From contig NZ_MTSZ01000003.1 in assembly GCF_002118315.1 (NCBI RefSeq), forward strand, positions 434,001-498,000: a stretch of DNA of 64,000 bases. Direction: 5' to 3'. This DNA is from Kiloniella majae (GTDB lineage: Bacteria; Pseudomonadota; Alphaproteobacteria; Kiloniellales; Kiloniellaceae). Below, piece after piece: positions 38,661 through 47,443 of the stretch; positions within the stretch are counted from its first letter, which is position 1; each line of letters starts with the position of its first letter. The notes under the pieces are model-generated. The model was not told the origin of the DNA, made no database searches, and saw only the letters and a program-made list of their open reading frames with translations. The translations under genes and the position numbers were made by a program.

Positions 38661-39218
38661 TTACTTCTTTCTAAAGGTGTCCAAGGTGACGATGTTATCG
38701 CCGGATTCACGTTGTTTCTCTTTGATTTTCTGCTCTTCCGGGCTGGCATCAGCATTGGCAGCTGTGTCGCTGTTTTCAAAGGCATCTTCTTCAAAGTCTT
38801 CCAGAAGATCTTCTAGTTCTTCTTCCAAGTCTTCGCTATCACCATTTGTGATATCAAATTGCAGGCCGAACCGAACGGATGGATCGGCAAAGGCAACGAT
38901 AGCTGAATAGGGAATACTCATGCGTTCTGGAACATCAGAGAAACTGAGCGTTACGCTGAAGCCATCTTTCCCAACTTCAAGATCCCAGAATTGGTATTGA
39001 AGGATGATGGTCATCTCACCGGGGTAACGCGCTTTCAGATGATCAGGGATGCTGACATCTTCCTGGGCCGTTTTAAAGGTGATGTAGAAATGATGATCGC
39101 CGGGCAGACCGTGTTCTGCTGCGTATTCGAGAGATTCCCGAACTACGTTCAAGAGAGCTTTTTCGACCATATGGTCGTAGCGAAGTTCGCTTTCTGAAAT
39201 CTCGTTGTTTCCCGACAT
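38661..39218 (-). CDS. sspB: SspB-family ClpXP adaptor
   Basis: SspB binds ssrA-tagged proteins and hands them to ClpXP. The 185-residue protein has the alphaproteobacterial form: MVEKALLNVVRESLEYAAEH, then the HHFYITFKT strand, the DHLKARYPGEMTIILQYQFW core and FSVTLSFSDVPERMSIPYSA. The disordered tail is acidic (LEEELEDLLEDFEEDAFEN) and ends in a short motif (DNIVTLDTFRKK) that would correspond to the ClpX-binding peptide. It lies about 100 nt downstream of, and in the same direction as, the tmRNA gene whose tag it should recognise. Confidence 0.94.
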   Translation of the reverse strand: MSGNNEISESELRYDHMVEKALLNVVRESLEYAAEHGLPGDHHFYITFKTAQEDVSIPDHLKARYPGEMTIILQYQFWDLEVGKDGFSVTLSFSDVPERMSIPYSAIVAFADPSVRFGLQFDITNGDSEDLEEELEDLLEDFEEDAFENSDTAANADASPEEQKIKEKQRESGDNIVTLDTFRKK

Positions 39219-39321
39219 ACTTCTATATTACCCGGCCGCTGCTTATCTGAACGTTTTATCGCCCTGATTAATTCTATACCTCTATCTGCTACTCTAACAC
39301 AAAGCCAGAGTCCAGACATGA

Positions 39322-39648
39322 AAAGTGGGGGCTTCTGTTGCCAGGTGCCCCCGAACCCCGCCTAGGCTTGTGAAAGCCTAGGGCTTAAAAGCGGTTGCTC
39401 AGACTGCAATTAAGCAGCGAGAGCTACCCCACGAGAATTGTCATTTGCAATTACTCAAAACGGCCCGATAACGGCGGAACCATGCCGGGCACCGAACAAA
39501 TCTTTACCACGCGTGTCGATCCTATTTCGCCCCCATAATTCACATTCATAAGAATGTAAGGAATGGTGGAGGCGCCGGGTACCGCCCCCGGGTCCACAAC
39601 GCTTATTCCATAAGCCCGTTTAGCACCATAGACGGCCGAAGCCGACAC
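39322..39648 (-). ncRNA. ssrA: two-piece (circularly permuted) tmRNA
   Basis: tmRNA rescues stalled ribosomes and appends a degradation tag. On the minus strand the acceptor piece comes first, about 39648 to 39564. It ends CGCCTCC-A-CCA and contains a T-arm CCGGG-GGCGGTA-CCCGG (39575-39591). A 29-nt spacer with an ACATTC/GAATGT hairpin follows. Then comes the coding piece from 39534, starting GGGGGCGAAATAGGATCGAC and running to about 39322. The two ends form a 7-bp acceptor stem whose third pair is G-U, the alanyl-tRNA synthetase identity element. The resume codon is GCA at 39448. A pseudoknot-like region (GGGGTTCGGGGGC with GCCCCCAC) lies near the 3' end. Exact mature ends are approximate. 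Confidence 0.93.
39410..39448 (-). other. tmRNA tag reading frame
   Basis: From the GCA resume codon the frame encodes ANDNSRGVALAA and a TAA stop. With the alanine carried by tmRNA itself the tag would be A-ANDNSRGVALAA. AANDN is the SspB-binding end known in proteobacterial tags and the terminal LAA is the ClpX recognition end. Confidence 0.9.
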
Positions 39649-39653
39649 CTTGA

Positions 39654-39682
39654 ATATAGTAACTATCTGTACGACTTCACAA
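39654..39682 (-). promoter_or_regulatory. candidate promoter of ssrA
   Basis: On the minus strand TTGTGA (39677-39682), 17 bp, then CTATAT (39654-39659) forms a good alphaproteobacterial sigma-70 promoter. It would start transcription near 39648-39651, right at the expected 5' end of the acceptor piece. Confidence 0.65.
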
Positions 39683-39757
39683 GGGCTGATGTCTAAAAAG
39701 AGTATTTTTCTTACTCAAATGGGCTGACTGGTTCCTATTCATAGGAAAAACAGAGAG

Positions 39758-40474
39758 TTATTCCACTGTTTTGGGCAGGAAGGAAAGATCAACGAAATAT
39801 TTTTCCGGATCTGACTGATCAACTAAAACAGTAACCGTATCTCGTTGTATATGATCGGTTGGATTAAACCAGATATTGTCACTTTTGAAGAGGTGTAGCG
39901 TGCCACTTACCGGGTCTTGCCATTGCGCGGTAATCTGGAAAGGATATCTGCCGTTAACTCTTACGCTCGTGTTTTCTGTAATAGAATCTATTCTAGCGGT
40001 AACGTGAGATCCGTGGCGTAACAGATAGTTCTTCAGCTTTTCCTTTTTGTAAAAATAGACTGATAAGCCAATTCCGAAGGCCGAGAAAATAAAGCCTATT
40101 ACGCCTAATATCAGCGGGCCAAGCCAAAGTGAGAGCGTGCCATCAATCTTGGCATCTTGCGGGTTTTCTGGATTATAAAGAACGGATACCTTCTCTCCTC
40201 TGTTGTAAGCTGGTGGGTTTGATCCGGTACTTGATTGAAAAGTTACTTCTTCACCTGTTGCTGTCTGGAAGATAACTTCAGGACGGTATACATAAGAATT
40301 GCTTGTTGATGAGCTTGAAGAAGACCGTGACTGTATCAAGTCAATGACTGTTCCCTGTGCGGAATGGGCATTGTCGACAAAATTATGAGTTGTGTAGGAC
40401 CAGATACCCATAACAGACAGGGTAATCAGGCCCACACTCATGAAAATATATTTGAGTATTTTGATTGTTTTCAT
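39758..40474 (-). CDS. DUF3592 membrane protein
   Basis: This 238-residue protein has an N-terminal membrane helix (ILKYIFMSVGLITLSVMGIW), a beta-rich extracytoplasmic domain and a second helix (LGPLILGVIGFIFSAFGIGL). The first domain contains a serine-rich run and VSVLYNPENPQDAKIDG, the hallmark of DUF3592. The second domain repeats this theme (DTVTVLVDQSDPEKYFVD), as is common in the family. Function is unknown. It is divergent from thyA. Confidence 0.83.
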   Translation of the reverse strand: MKTIKILKYIFMSVGLITLSVMGIWSYTTHNFVDNAHSAQGTVIDLIQSRSSSSSSTSNSYVYRPEVIFQTATGEEVTFQSSTGSNPPAYNRGEKVSVLYNPENPQDAKIDGTLSLWLGPLILGVIGFIFSAFGIGLSVYFYKKEKLKNYLLRHGSHVTARIDSITENTSVRVNGRYPFQITAQWQDPVSGTLHLFKSDNIWFNPTDHIQRDTVTVLVDQSDPEKYFVDLSFLPKTVE

Positions 40475-40662
40475 TCGGAATGCTTCTTCATTGACGTGCC
40501 GGAGTGGCGTTTTTGTAACCTAGGTGGCATTGCTAAATTATGAGAGATTGGCTTTTTTTGCAAAAGGACATCTTCTGAACTGATGACTAAATCCTGACAC
40601 GTGATATGATCACGCAAACAAATCTCGGATTCTTCTCACCCTAACTTTTTGAAGGAAAATTA

Positions 40663-41457
40663 ATGCGTCAGTATCTCGATCTCATGAAGGATGTCCTGGA
40701 AAATGGAACAGATAAAGGAGATCGTACAGGCACAGGCACTAGAAGTGTTTTCGGGCGACAGATCCGCTTTGATCTGTCTCAAGGGTTCCCTTTGATGACG
40801 ACAAAAAAACTTCACCTTAAGTCGGTCGTTCACGAGTTGCTTTGGTTCTTGTCCGGGGATACGAATATTAAATACCTTAAGGAAAACGGGGTGCGGATTT
40901 GGGATGAATGGGCTGATGAAAATGGCGATCTTGGTCCTGTCTATGGGCATCAGTGGCGTTCATGGCCCACCCCTGATGGCACAACAGTAGATCAGATCAC
41001 GAGTTTGATGGCGCAAATCAAGAGAAACCCTGATTCCCGACGGCATATTGTTTCTGCCTGGAATGTGGCCGAGGTGGACAATATGGCCTTGCCGCCGTGC
41101 CATAGTCTGTTTCAGTTCTATGTTGCCGAAGGTCGGTTATCTTGCCAACTTTATCAAAGATCTGCGGATATTTTTCTGGGCGTTCCCTTTAATATCGCGT
41201 CCTATGCGCTTCTGACCTATATGATTGCACAGCAAGCGGATCTGGAACCGGGTGATTTTGTCCATACCTTTGGAGATGCCCATATCTATTCCAATCATTT
41301 TGAGCAGGTGAAAACTCAATTACAACGTGAACCGCTCAAATTGCCGAGCCTGAGAATCAAAAGAAAACCCGACAGTATCTTTGATTATACCTTTGATGAT
41401 TTTGATATTCTGGATTACGAAGCGCATCCACATATCGCGGGCAAAGTATCCGTTTAA
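40663..41457 (+). CDS. thyA: thymidylate synthase
   Basis: ThyA methylates dUMP to dTMP using methylenetetrahydrofolate. The 264-residue length and sequence match the E. coli enzyme throughout: [32 protein letters not shown], the catalytic Cys146 in [14 protein letters not shown], and the C-terminal PHIAGKVSV (family: HPxIKAPVAV-like). A GAAGGAAAA ribosome site precedes the start. Its folate partner folA is 8 kb away, not adjacent as in some genomes. The DSD1-type gene follows after 68 nt. Confidence 0.98.
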   Translation: MRQYLDLMKDVLENGTDKGDRTGTGTRSVFGRQIRFDLSQGFPLMTTKKLHLKSVVHELLWFLSGDTNIKYLKENGVRIWDEWADENGDLGPVYGHQWRSWPTPDGTTVDQITSLMAQIKRNPDSRRHIVSAWNVAEVDNMALPPCHSLFQFYVAEGRLSCQLYQRSADIFLGVPFNIASYALLTYMIAQQADLEPGDFVHTFGDAHIYSNHFEQVKTQLQREPLKLPSLRIKRKPDSIFDYTFDDFDILDYEAHPHIAGKVSV

Positions 41458-41525
41458 ATCGATATAGGTGTACAGATCGGTTCGTTTTATCATTAAGTAA
41501 CAGACTTCTTTACGGGAAGAACACC

Positions 41526-42656
41526 ATGCCTTTCGATACTCTGAATACGCCGACGCTTTTGCTCGACAAAGATGTGTTTGAAGAAAACTGCCGAGTAATG
41601 CAAGAGCGCGCCCAAGAGGCAGGTGTAAGGCTACGCCCGCATATGAAAACGGCAAAAGCATTAGAAGCTTATCACTGCGCAACAAAAGATGGTTTTGATG
41701 GCATTACTGTTTCTACCTTGGCAGAAGCTGATTTCTTTGCCAGTGGAGGTGTAACAGACATCCTTTACGCTGTGGGGATTGTCCCATCAAAGTTGTCACA
41801 AGCGCAGAGGATACAAGACAAAGGCGTTAAGCTGACGTTGATCTCCGATAATCCTGATGCCATTTCCCTTTTGGATGATGAGGCCAAAAAGCTCGGGACA
41901 ACTTTTCCGATCTTGATTGAGATCGATAGCGGAGGGCGGCGCGGGGGCGTACTTACTGATTCTCAAGAACTTTTGGATTTGGCAAAAGCCATTACATATT
42001 CCCGGTGCTTGAGTTTGGAAGGGGTTATGACACATGCAGGCCATTCTTATCACTTCTCTACACCAGAAGAGATTGCTGAAGTAGCTGAGCAGGAGAGACG
42101 TGCTGTCGTCAGTGCTTCAGAACGCCTGTTGGATGCAGGATTTCCTTGCCCTGTTGTCAGCGCGGGGTCAACACCGACAGCGGTTTTTGCCAAAAGCTAC
42201 GAAGGACTGACAGAAATCAGGCCGGGCGTTTATATGTTTGGCGATGTTGATCAGATGTTCATTGGGGCCTGCAAGCAAAACGAGATTGCAGCCACGGTTC
42301 TGACCTCTGTCATTGGGCACAATAAAACAGCAAACCGGCTTTTGATTGACGCTGGTGGCTTGGCTTTATCGAAAGATATCAGCGCCAGCGAATTCTCGTC
42401 TCATACAGGTTACGGGCTCGTTTGTGGGGTGGATGGCGACGTGATTGAAGAGCTGTATGTCGAATCTGTTCATCAGGAACACGGCCTTATTGCATCGGTA
42501 TCCGGTGATCTGCCTTATGAGAAATTTCCTGTTGGAAGCCGTCTTCGGATCTTACCTATTCATACTTGTATGACCTGTGCAGGGTTTTCTCATTATGAAG
42601 TGCATAGCGCCGAAGGAGAGCTTTTGGGGAAATGGGAACGGATTAATCGTTGGTAA
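41526..42656 (+). CDS. DSD1-family PLP enzyme (D-threonine aldolase/D-serine dehydratase-like)
   Basis: This 376-residue fold-type III PLP enzyme has an alanine-racemase-like barrel with the Schiff-base Lys41 in LRPHMKTAKA and a C-terminal D-serine-dehydratase-like domain. His346 and Cys348 in PIHTCMTC form the expected metal site. The family covers D-threonine aldolase, 3-hydroxy-D-aspartate aldolase/dehydratase and eukaryotic-type D-serine dehydratase, which sequence alone does not separate. It is not obviously part of the hydroxyproline cluster, which begins 660 bp away on the other strand. Confidence 0.87.
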   Translation: MPFDTLNTPTLLLDKDVFEENCRVMQERAQEAGVRLRPHMKTAKALEAYHCATKDGFDGITVSTLAEADFFASGGVTDILYAVGIVPSKLSQAQRIQDKGVKLTLISDNPDAISLLDDEAKKLGTTFPILIEIDSGGRRGGVLTDSQELLDLAKAITYSRCLSLEGVMTHAGHSYHFSTPEEIAEVAEQERRAVVSASERLLDAGFPCPVVSAGSTPTAVFAKSYEGLTEIRPGVYMFGDVDQMFIGACKQNEIAATVLTSVIGHNKTANRLLIDAGGLALSKDISASEFSSHTGYGLVCGVDGDVIEELYVESVHQEHGLIASVSGDLPYEKFPVGSRLRILPIHTCMTCAGFSHYEVHSAEGELLGKWERINRW

Positions 42657-42698
42657 TGTGCAGATGGTTTTTATGAAACTGGGCCTCATGAAACTGGG

Positions 42699-43271
42699 AT
42701 GAGTTTTCTGAATCGTTTTCGGGATGTCTTTATTTTTGTAGGTAGTCTCTGGGCTGTTTTTGCCTTGAACTGGGTATTGTCTGGTGCCCTTTACCAATAT
42801 GGTCTTGTGCCTCGGCACATGGAAACACTACCGGGTATTCTCGTCTCACCTTTTTTACATGGGGATTATGTTCACCTGATATCAAATTCAGTTCCGCTTT
42901 TGATTTTGGGCTGTTTGGTATCGCTCGAAAGGTCCGGCGAAAGACGAGGCCAGTTTCGTTCTGTTTGTCTGGCACTTATTCTTTTCTCTGGCGGGTTGGT
43001 GTGGTGCTTTGGCCGTACTGCTCTTCACATCGGGGCAAGTGGCGTAGTCTATGGATTGCTCGGGTATTTGTTGGGATCGGCCTGGTGGCGTCGCGATTTC
43101 CGATCAATCATCATCGCGGTATTTGTTCTCGCGCTATACAGTGGATTGATCTCTGGACTTTTTATCCCGATGAGAGGTGTCTCATTCGAAGCACATCTGT
43201 TTGGCTTCTTGTCGGGCGGGTTGATTGCCTACATTTCCTGTAGAACAAAAAAAACACCCAGATATTCTTGA
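42699..43271 (+). CDS. rhomboid intramembrane serine protease
   Basis: The 190-residue protein has six predicted membrane helices, so it is a compact rhomboid without a cytosolic domain. Catalytic elements are present: FLHGDYVHLISNS (the HxxxN of helix 2, Asn63), the nucleophile Ser114 in HIGASGVVYGLLG, and His166 in FEAHLFGFLSGG. It should cleave membrane-spanning substrates; none can be named. It lies 42 nt after the DSD1-type gene on the same strand. Confidence 0.9.
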   Translation: MSFLNRFRDVFIFVGSLWAVFALNWVLSGALYQYGLVPRHMETLPGILVSPFLHGDYVHLISNSVPLLILGCLVSLERSGERRGQFRSVCLALILFSGGLVWCFGRTALHIGASGVVYGLLGYLLGSAWWRRDFRSIIIAVFVLALYSGLISGLFIPMRGVSFEAHLFGFLSGGLIAYISCRTKKTPRYS

Positions 43272-43316
43272 TAAGATATATCCGTGTGGCTTCTTCGTTG
43301 CTCGTTAGAAAGAGTA

Positions 43317-44318
43317 TTACGTCAGTAAAAAGCCCTTTGCGTAGGGATCGCGATCATCAATGAAGATGTTGTTTAGACCGTGGATACGGGCCCAACCCTC
43401 TATGGATGGGATAATGGCGTCGTAATCACCGACTGTAGCACGATCTTCAACGCGGCCTTTGAACAGGCTGCCGATGATACTCTCATGTACAAAGTCGCTA
43501 CCGATGTCGAGTTTTCCCCGGGCAGCTAACTGTGCCATCCGGGCAGAGGTCCCTGTACCACAAGGAGAACGATCGATGCCCTTGTCGCCATAAAAAACAG
43601 CATTCCGGGCGTGGGCGTCTGGGTGCACGGGTGTTCCCGTCCATTGTAGATGTGAGCAGCCGCGAATACGGTCATCTTCGGGGTGAACAAAAGCGTATTT
43701 TTCATTGATCAAATTACGGATCATGGGGCTTAGGCGCTGGATATCGCCCGGCGTGATATCGTTTAGATCCTGGTAGTTTTCCTGTTGTTCTATGATTGCG
43801 TAGAAATTACCGCCATAGGCAACGTCAAACGTCAGGTTGCCAAAGTCAGGCACATCAACGTTAAGGTTGGTTGAATGAAGGAAAGAGGCAACGTTGCGAA
43901 TACGCACGGAATCAACGTAATCACCGTTCTTTTTGTACTCTGCAATCACCAGACCTGCAGGGGTGTCGAGGCGTAAAACACCTTCTTCTTTTGGCGTAAC
44001 CAAACCGCGCTCAATCATGACCGTCACAGTACCGATTGTACCATGCCCACACATTGGCAAGCAGCCACTGGTTTCAATGAAAAGAATACCGATGTCACAA
44101 TCTTCACGGGTTGGGGGATAAAGAATACTGCCGGACATGATGTCGTGTCCGCGTGGCTCAAACATTAATCCTGTTCTGATCCAGTCATATTCGGCAAGAA
44201 AATGTGCGCGCCGCTCTAGCATGGAATCTCCTTGAAGAAGAGGGCCGCCGCCTGCAACAACCCTGACCGGGTTTCCGCAAGTATGTGCATCAACACAGAA
44301 AAAAGTATGGTTTGCCAC
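43317..44318 (-). CDS. 4-hydroxyproline 2-epimerase
   Basis: This proline-racemase-family enzyme converts trans-4-hydroxy-L-proline to cis-4-hydroxy-D-proline. The 333-residue protein has both catalytic cysteines: Cys90 in SGCLPMCGHGTIG and Cys253 in DRSPCGTGTSARMA. The Cys/Cys pair marks an epimerase or racemase rather than a dehydratase. Its place next to a D-amino-acid dehydrogenase and a semialdehyde dehydrogenase favours hydroxyproline over proline. It is the last gene of the three-gene minus-strand run starting at 47126. Confidence 0.9.
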   Translation of the reverse strand: MANHTFFCVDAHTCGNPVRVVAGGGPLLQGDSMLERRAHFLAEYDWIRTGLMFEPRGHDIMSGSILYPPTREDCDIGILFIETSGCLPMCGHGTIGTVTVMIERGLVTPKEEGVLRLDTPAGLVIAEYKKNGDYVDSVRIRNVASFLHSTNLNVDVPDFGNLTFDVAYGGNFYAIIEQQENYQDLNDITPGDIQRLSPMIRNLINEKYAFVHPEDDRIRGCSHLQWTGTPVHPDAHARNAVFYGDKGIDRSPCGTGTSARMAQLAARGKLDIGSDFVHESIIGSLFKGRVEDRATVGDYDAIIPSIEGWARIHGLNNIFIDDRDPYAKGFLLT

Positions 44319-44402
44319 GTATGTTTATCCTTATGGAAGCTTTCTGCCCAACCGGGGCTTTATTGTTTGAGGCTTTGTTATCGTTGGTAAAATTGTGATG
44401 AT

Positions 44403-45659
44403 TTAATTAAAACGGTTAATACTAAAGGGATTGAGATCAAAACTTGCTGACCGACCAGACACCATATCAGCAACCGTTCGCCCTGTGACGGCGCCCCCTG
44501 TGATACCAAGATGCCCGTGGCCAAAGGCGTAATGGACATTTGTATGTTGGCTTGATTGACTGATGACGGGAACACTGTCGGGTGTTGACGGGCGACGTCC
44601 CATCCACTTCGTTCCACCAGCACCGTTCAGATTGGGCATATAGTTTTGGGCAAGGGTCAGAAGTGCGTCACACCGTTTGTAATTGGGCTCGGCTTCTATC
44701 CCCGCAAATTCGACAGCCCCACCGATCCGGAGGCCAATATTCATAGGTGTTGCGACAAACTTGTCCTCTGCAAAAAGGACCATGTTGTTTAGGTCAATTC
44801 CGGGGGTCGGCAGTGTTGTGTTATAGCCTCGTTCGGTATCCAGCGGAAAGCTGTCGCCAAGTTTTTTAGCCAGACGTGCCGACCAGGCACCGGCACAAAT
44901 CACCAGCTGATCAAACGCGATATTTTGCCCGCTCTTGGTTATTGCTGATGAGGGGCGATTGTCCTGATGTTCAATGTGTTCTATTTCATCGGTGATATAA
45001 GTACCGCCATTACGGGTAAACTGTTCCGCAAGACCTTTGATTAAATCTGCCGGATTGGCAAAGTGTCCCCAGTGTGGGGTGTAGACGCCACATTTCGCCA
45101 GTTCTCCCAACTGAGGTTCGCGTTCCAGAATTTCTGATCGGGAAAGGTTGTGTGCCTCAATACCGTTTCTGCGTGTCAGATCCCAGTAATAGGAGTCTTT
45201 TTCTCTTCCCTTTTCGCTTTTGTAAACGGTCAGTGATCCTTCTGTTTTCAAAAGCGATTGTAATCCAGCTTCGCCAAGAAGGGGAGCGTAGTCATCAAAA
45301 GCGGTCTTCAGATAGGCGCTCATAGCCGAAGCTGTTTTTTCTACCTGTTGATGGCTACTGGATTTTAGGAATAGATACAGCCAAGGGAGGAACTTTGGTA
45401 GATAGGTCAGGCGAAGGGATAAAGGCCCCAAAGGGTCCAGTAACCAGCCGGGCACATCTTTCCAAAGCCCGGGAAGAGCAAAGGGAACGATTTCTGTTGC
45501 GGCAATTGCACCTGCATTGCCACAAGAAGCACCATCACCGAGCGGGTCGCGTTCAACAATCGTAACAGAATGGCCGTCTTTTAAAAGATAGCTTGCACTG
45601 CAAAGACCAATGATACCCGATCCAACAACGAGTATGTTTTTTTTTGTTCCCGCGCTCAT
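44403..45659 (-). CDS. FAD-dependent D-amino-acid dehydrogenase, probably for cis-4-hydroxy-D-proline
   Basis: The 418-residue DadA-type flavoprotein has the FAD Rossmann motif VVGSGIIGLCSASYLL at residues 11-26, GDGASCGNAGAIAATEIVPF, and the C-terminal HYAFGHGHLGITGGAVTGRT. It should oxidise the D-hydroxyproline made by the epimerase to pyrroline-4-hydroxy-2-carboxylate. DadA on D-alanine is the alternative, but the operon context argues for hydroxyproline. It follows the aldehyde dehydrogenase gene by 36 nt. Confidence 0.88.
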   Translation of the reverse strand: MSAGTKKNILVVGSGIIGLCSASYLLKDGHSVTIVERDPLGDGASCGNAGAIAATEIVPFALPGLWKDVPGWLLDPLGPLSLRLTYLPKFLPWLYLFLKSSSHQQVEKTASAMSAYLKTAFDDYAPLLGEAGLQSLLKTEGSLTVYKSEKGREKDSYYWDLTRRNGIEAHNLSRSEILEREPQLGELAKCGVYTPHWGHFANPADLIKGLAEQFTRNGGTYITDEIEHIEHQDNRPSSAITKSGQNIAFDQLVICAGAWSARLAKKLGDSFPLDTERGYNTTLPTPGIDLNNMVLFAEDKFVATPMNIGLRIGGAVEFAGIEAEPNYKRCDALLTLAQNYMPNLNGAGGTKWMGRRPSTPDSVPVISQSSQHTNVHYAFGHGHLGITGGAVTGRTVADMVSGRSASFDLNPFSINRFN

Positions 45660-45695
45660 CCATAATCTCCAAAGGCTGAGTCGTTTTTCGTTACC

Positions 45696-47126
45696 CTATG
45701 GCAGCGTATAGGCAGTTTTTACTGTTGTGAAGAACTCAGCTGCATAACTACCCTGTTCTCTGCTGCCATAGCTTGATCCTTTGGTGCCTCCAAATGGAAC
45801 GTGGTAATCAACGCCTGCTGTGGGAAGGTTCACCATGGCCATCCCTGCTTTGGCATTTCGTTTGAAGTGTGATGCGTATTTCAGGGATGTTGTGCAGATA
45901 CCGGATGACAAACCGAACTCTGTGTCATTGGCAACAGCAAGAGCTTGATCATAATCAGCAACGCGAATAACAGAGGCAACAGGTCCGAAGACTTCTTCAC
46001 GATTGATGCGCATTGAATTACCCGTTTCTGTGAAGAGAGCAGGGGACAGATAGAAACCTTTGGTCGCACGTTCCAGAAGCTCACCGCCATAGGCTAGCTT
46101 TGCGCCTTCGTCCTGACCAATACGGATGTAATCCAGATCCTGTTTTAGCTGGCTTTCATCAACAACCGGGCCGATATGAACACCATCAGACAGCGCATTG
46201 TCGATTTTGAGTTGTTCAAGTCTGGCGATTACTTTAGCGACGAATTCGTCGTGAACACCTTCTGTTACGATCAGACGGGAAGATGCTGTACAACGTTGAC
46301 CCGTTGAGAAATATGCGCCTTGAACAGCTGTTTCGACCGCAATATCAAGATCGGCGTCATCAAGAACAACCAGAGGGTTCTTACCACCCATTTCGAGCTG
46401 GAATTTGGCCATGCGTCCGGCACAGGTAGCGGCAACATGACGGCCAGTTGCAACTGATCCGGTGAAGCTGACGCCATTAATTTTCGGGTTGGTCAGAATT
46501 TCTTCGCCAACAACTGACCCGCGTCCCATGACAAGGTTGAAGACACCTTCGGGTAGGCCAGAGCGTGAGATGATGTCAGCCAGTGCCCAACCGCAACCAG
46601 GAACAAGGTCGGCAGGTTTGAAAACGATGGCGTTACCATAACAAATAGCAGGGGCAATCTTCCATGCAGGAATAGCAATCGGGAAGTTCCATGGGGTAAT
46701 AATACCAACAACACCCAAAGCTTCTCTGACAACTTCGACTTCTACGCCGGGACGAACTGAAGCAAGTTTGTCGCCTTTGAGGCGTAGTGCTTCGCCCGCA
46801 AAAAACTTGAAGATTTGGCCTGCACGTGCAGTCTCGCCGATACCCTCAGCAAGGGTTTTTCCTTCTTCGCGTGAAAGAAGTTCACCTAGTTCTGCTTTTC
46901 TTGTCAGAAGTTCTGTGCCGATTGTATCCAGTACATCAAAGCGTTGTTGTGGTGTTGACTGTGACCAGCTTTTTGCTGCGACATCTGCGACATCAATTGC
47001 TTCGCGGGTTTGCGCTGCGTCAGCTTGGGTGTAAACGCCAACAATTTCAGATGTGTTTGATGGATTGATGTTATCACGGGCTGCTGAACCCTCAACAAAC
47101 TGTCCGTTAATGTAATTCTGTTTCAA
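45696..47126 (-). CDS. aldehyde dehydrogenase, probably alpha-ketoglutaric semialdehyde dehydrogenase
   Basis: The 476-residue NAD(P)-dependent enzyme has the standard ALDH motifs: ITPWNFPIAIPAWKIAPA, FTGSVATGRHVAATC, the catalytic Glu in FQLEMGGKNPLVVLDDADL and the nucleophile Cys in GQRCTASSR. A hydroxyproline pathway ends in oxidation of 2-oxoglutarate semialdehyde to 2-oxoglutarate, and position at the head of the epimerase/dehydrogenase run supports that substrate. It is preceded by a long leader with hairpins and a palindromic operator over its promoter. Confidence 0.88.
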   Translation of the reverse strand: MKQNYINGQFVEGSAARDNINPSNTSEIVGVYTQADAAQTREAIDVADVAAKSWSQSTPQQRFDVLDTIGTELLTRKAELGELLSREEGKTLAEGIGETARAGQIFKFFAGEALRLKGDKLASVRPGVEVEVVREALGVVGIITPWNFPIAIPAWKIAPAICYGNAIVFKPADLVPGCGWALADIISRSGLPEGVFNLVMGRGSVVGEEILTNPKINGVSFTGSVATGRHVAATCAGRMAKFQLEMGGKNPLVVLDDADLDIAVETAVQGAYFSTGQRCTASSRLIVTEGVHDEFVAKVIARLEQLKIDNALSDGVHIGPVVDESQLKQDLDYIRIGQDEGAKLAYGGELLERATKGFYLSPALFTETGNSMRINREEVFGPVASVIRVADYDQALAVANDTEFGLSSGICTTSLKYASHFKRNAKAGMAMVNLPTAGVDYHVPFGGTKGSSYGSREQGSYAAEFFTTVKTAYTLP

Positions 47127-47443
47127 GACTTATACTCCCTTGGTGTTGGGGATGATGAACATCATCTATCTGTTTGATCGGTTATTTTCGATTTAGTCGA
47201 CTGGCGATCATTCTAAATCAATAACCCGTTTTTTTCGGGCTTGGGTATTGGTTTTAAAATCCGTAGAACTGCCTTTACGTTGACTTGCCATTATGGTGGC
47301 AAGAGGTCTTGGATTTCGTGAGTTTTTTGTCTTACCTGATTAAGCGTTGAGGTTATTATATGTATTCATTGGATATTGTATACAATATTTTAGCATTAAG
47401 AAGAGATTCTAATTATTTCTTGTTTCTATCATATTGATTTTTA
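47127..47443 (-). other. 317-bp intergenic leader of the epimerase operon
   Basis: No gene is seen here. On the minus strand the promoter/operator lies at 47355-47388, so the 5' untranslated leader is about 220 nt. It contains CTTGCC-ATTATGGT-GGCAAG (47284-47303, perfect 6-bp stem) and CCCG-T7-CGGG (47225-47239) nested in a larger AATAACCC/GGGTATT pairing. The role of the hairpins is unknown. Confidence 0.6.
47355..47388 (-). promoter_or_regulatory. promoter with TTGTATACAA operator for the epimerase operon
   Basis: ATATTGTATACAATAT (47373-47388) is a perfect 16-bp palindrome. On the minus strand a perfect TATAAT -10 box lies at 47355-47360, and TTGTAT within the palindrome lies 19 bp upstream as a plausible -35. 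An operator over the -35 box suggests repression. TTGTATACAA-type palindromes are usual targets of FCD-class GntR proteins, and such a regulator is encoded at 48595. Confidence 0.7.

Noticed and set aside
39451-39648. 65-codon minus-strand frame in the tmRNA region
   Set aside because: It is fully explained by the structured tmRNA acceptor piece, spacer and coding-piece 5' end.
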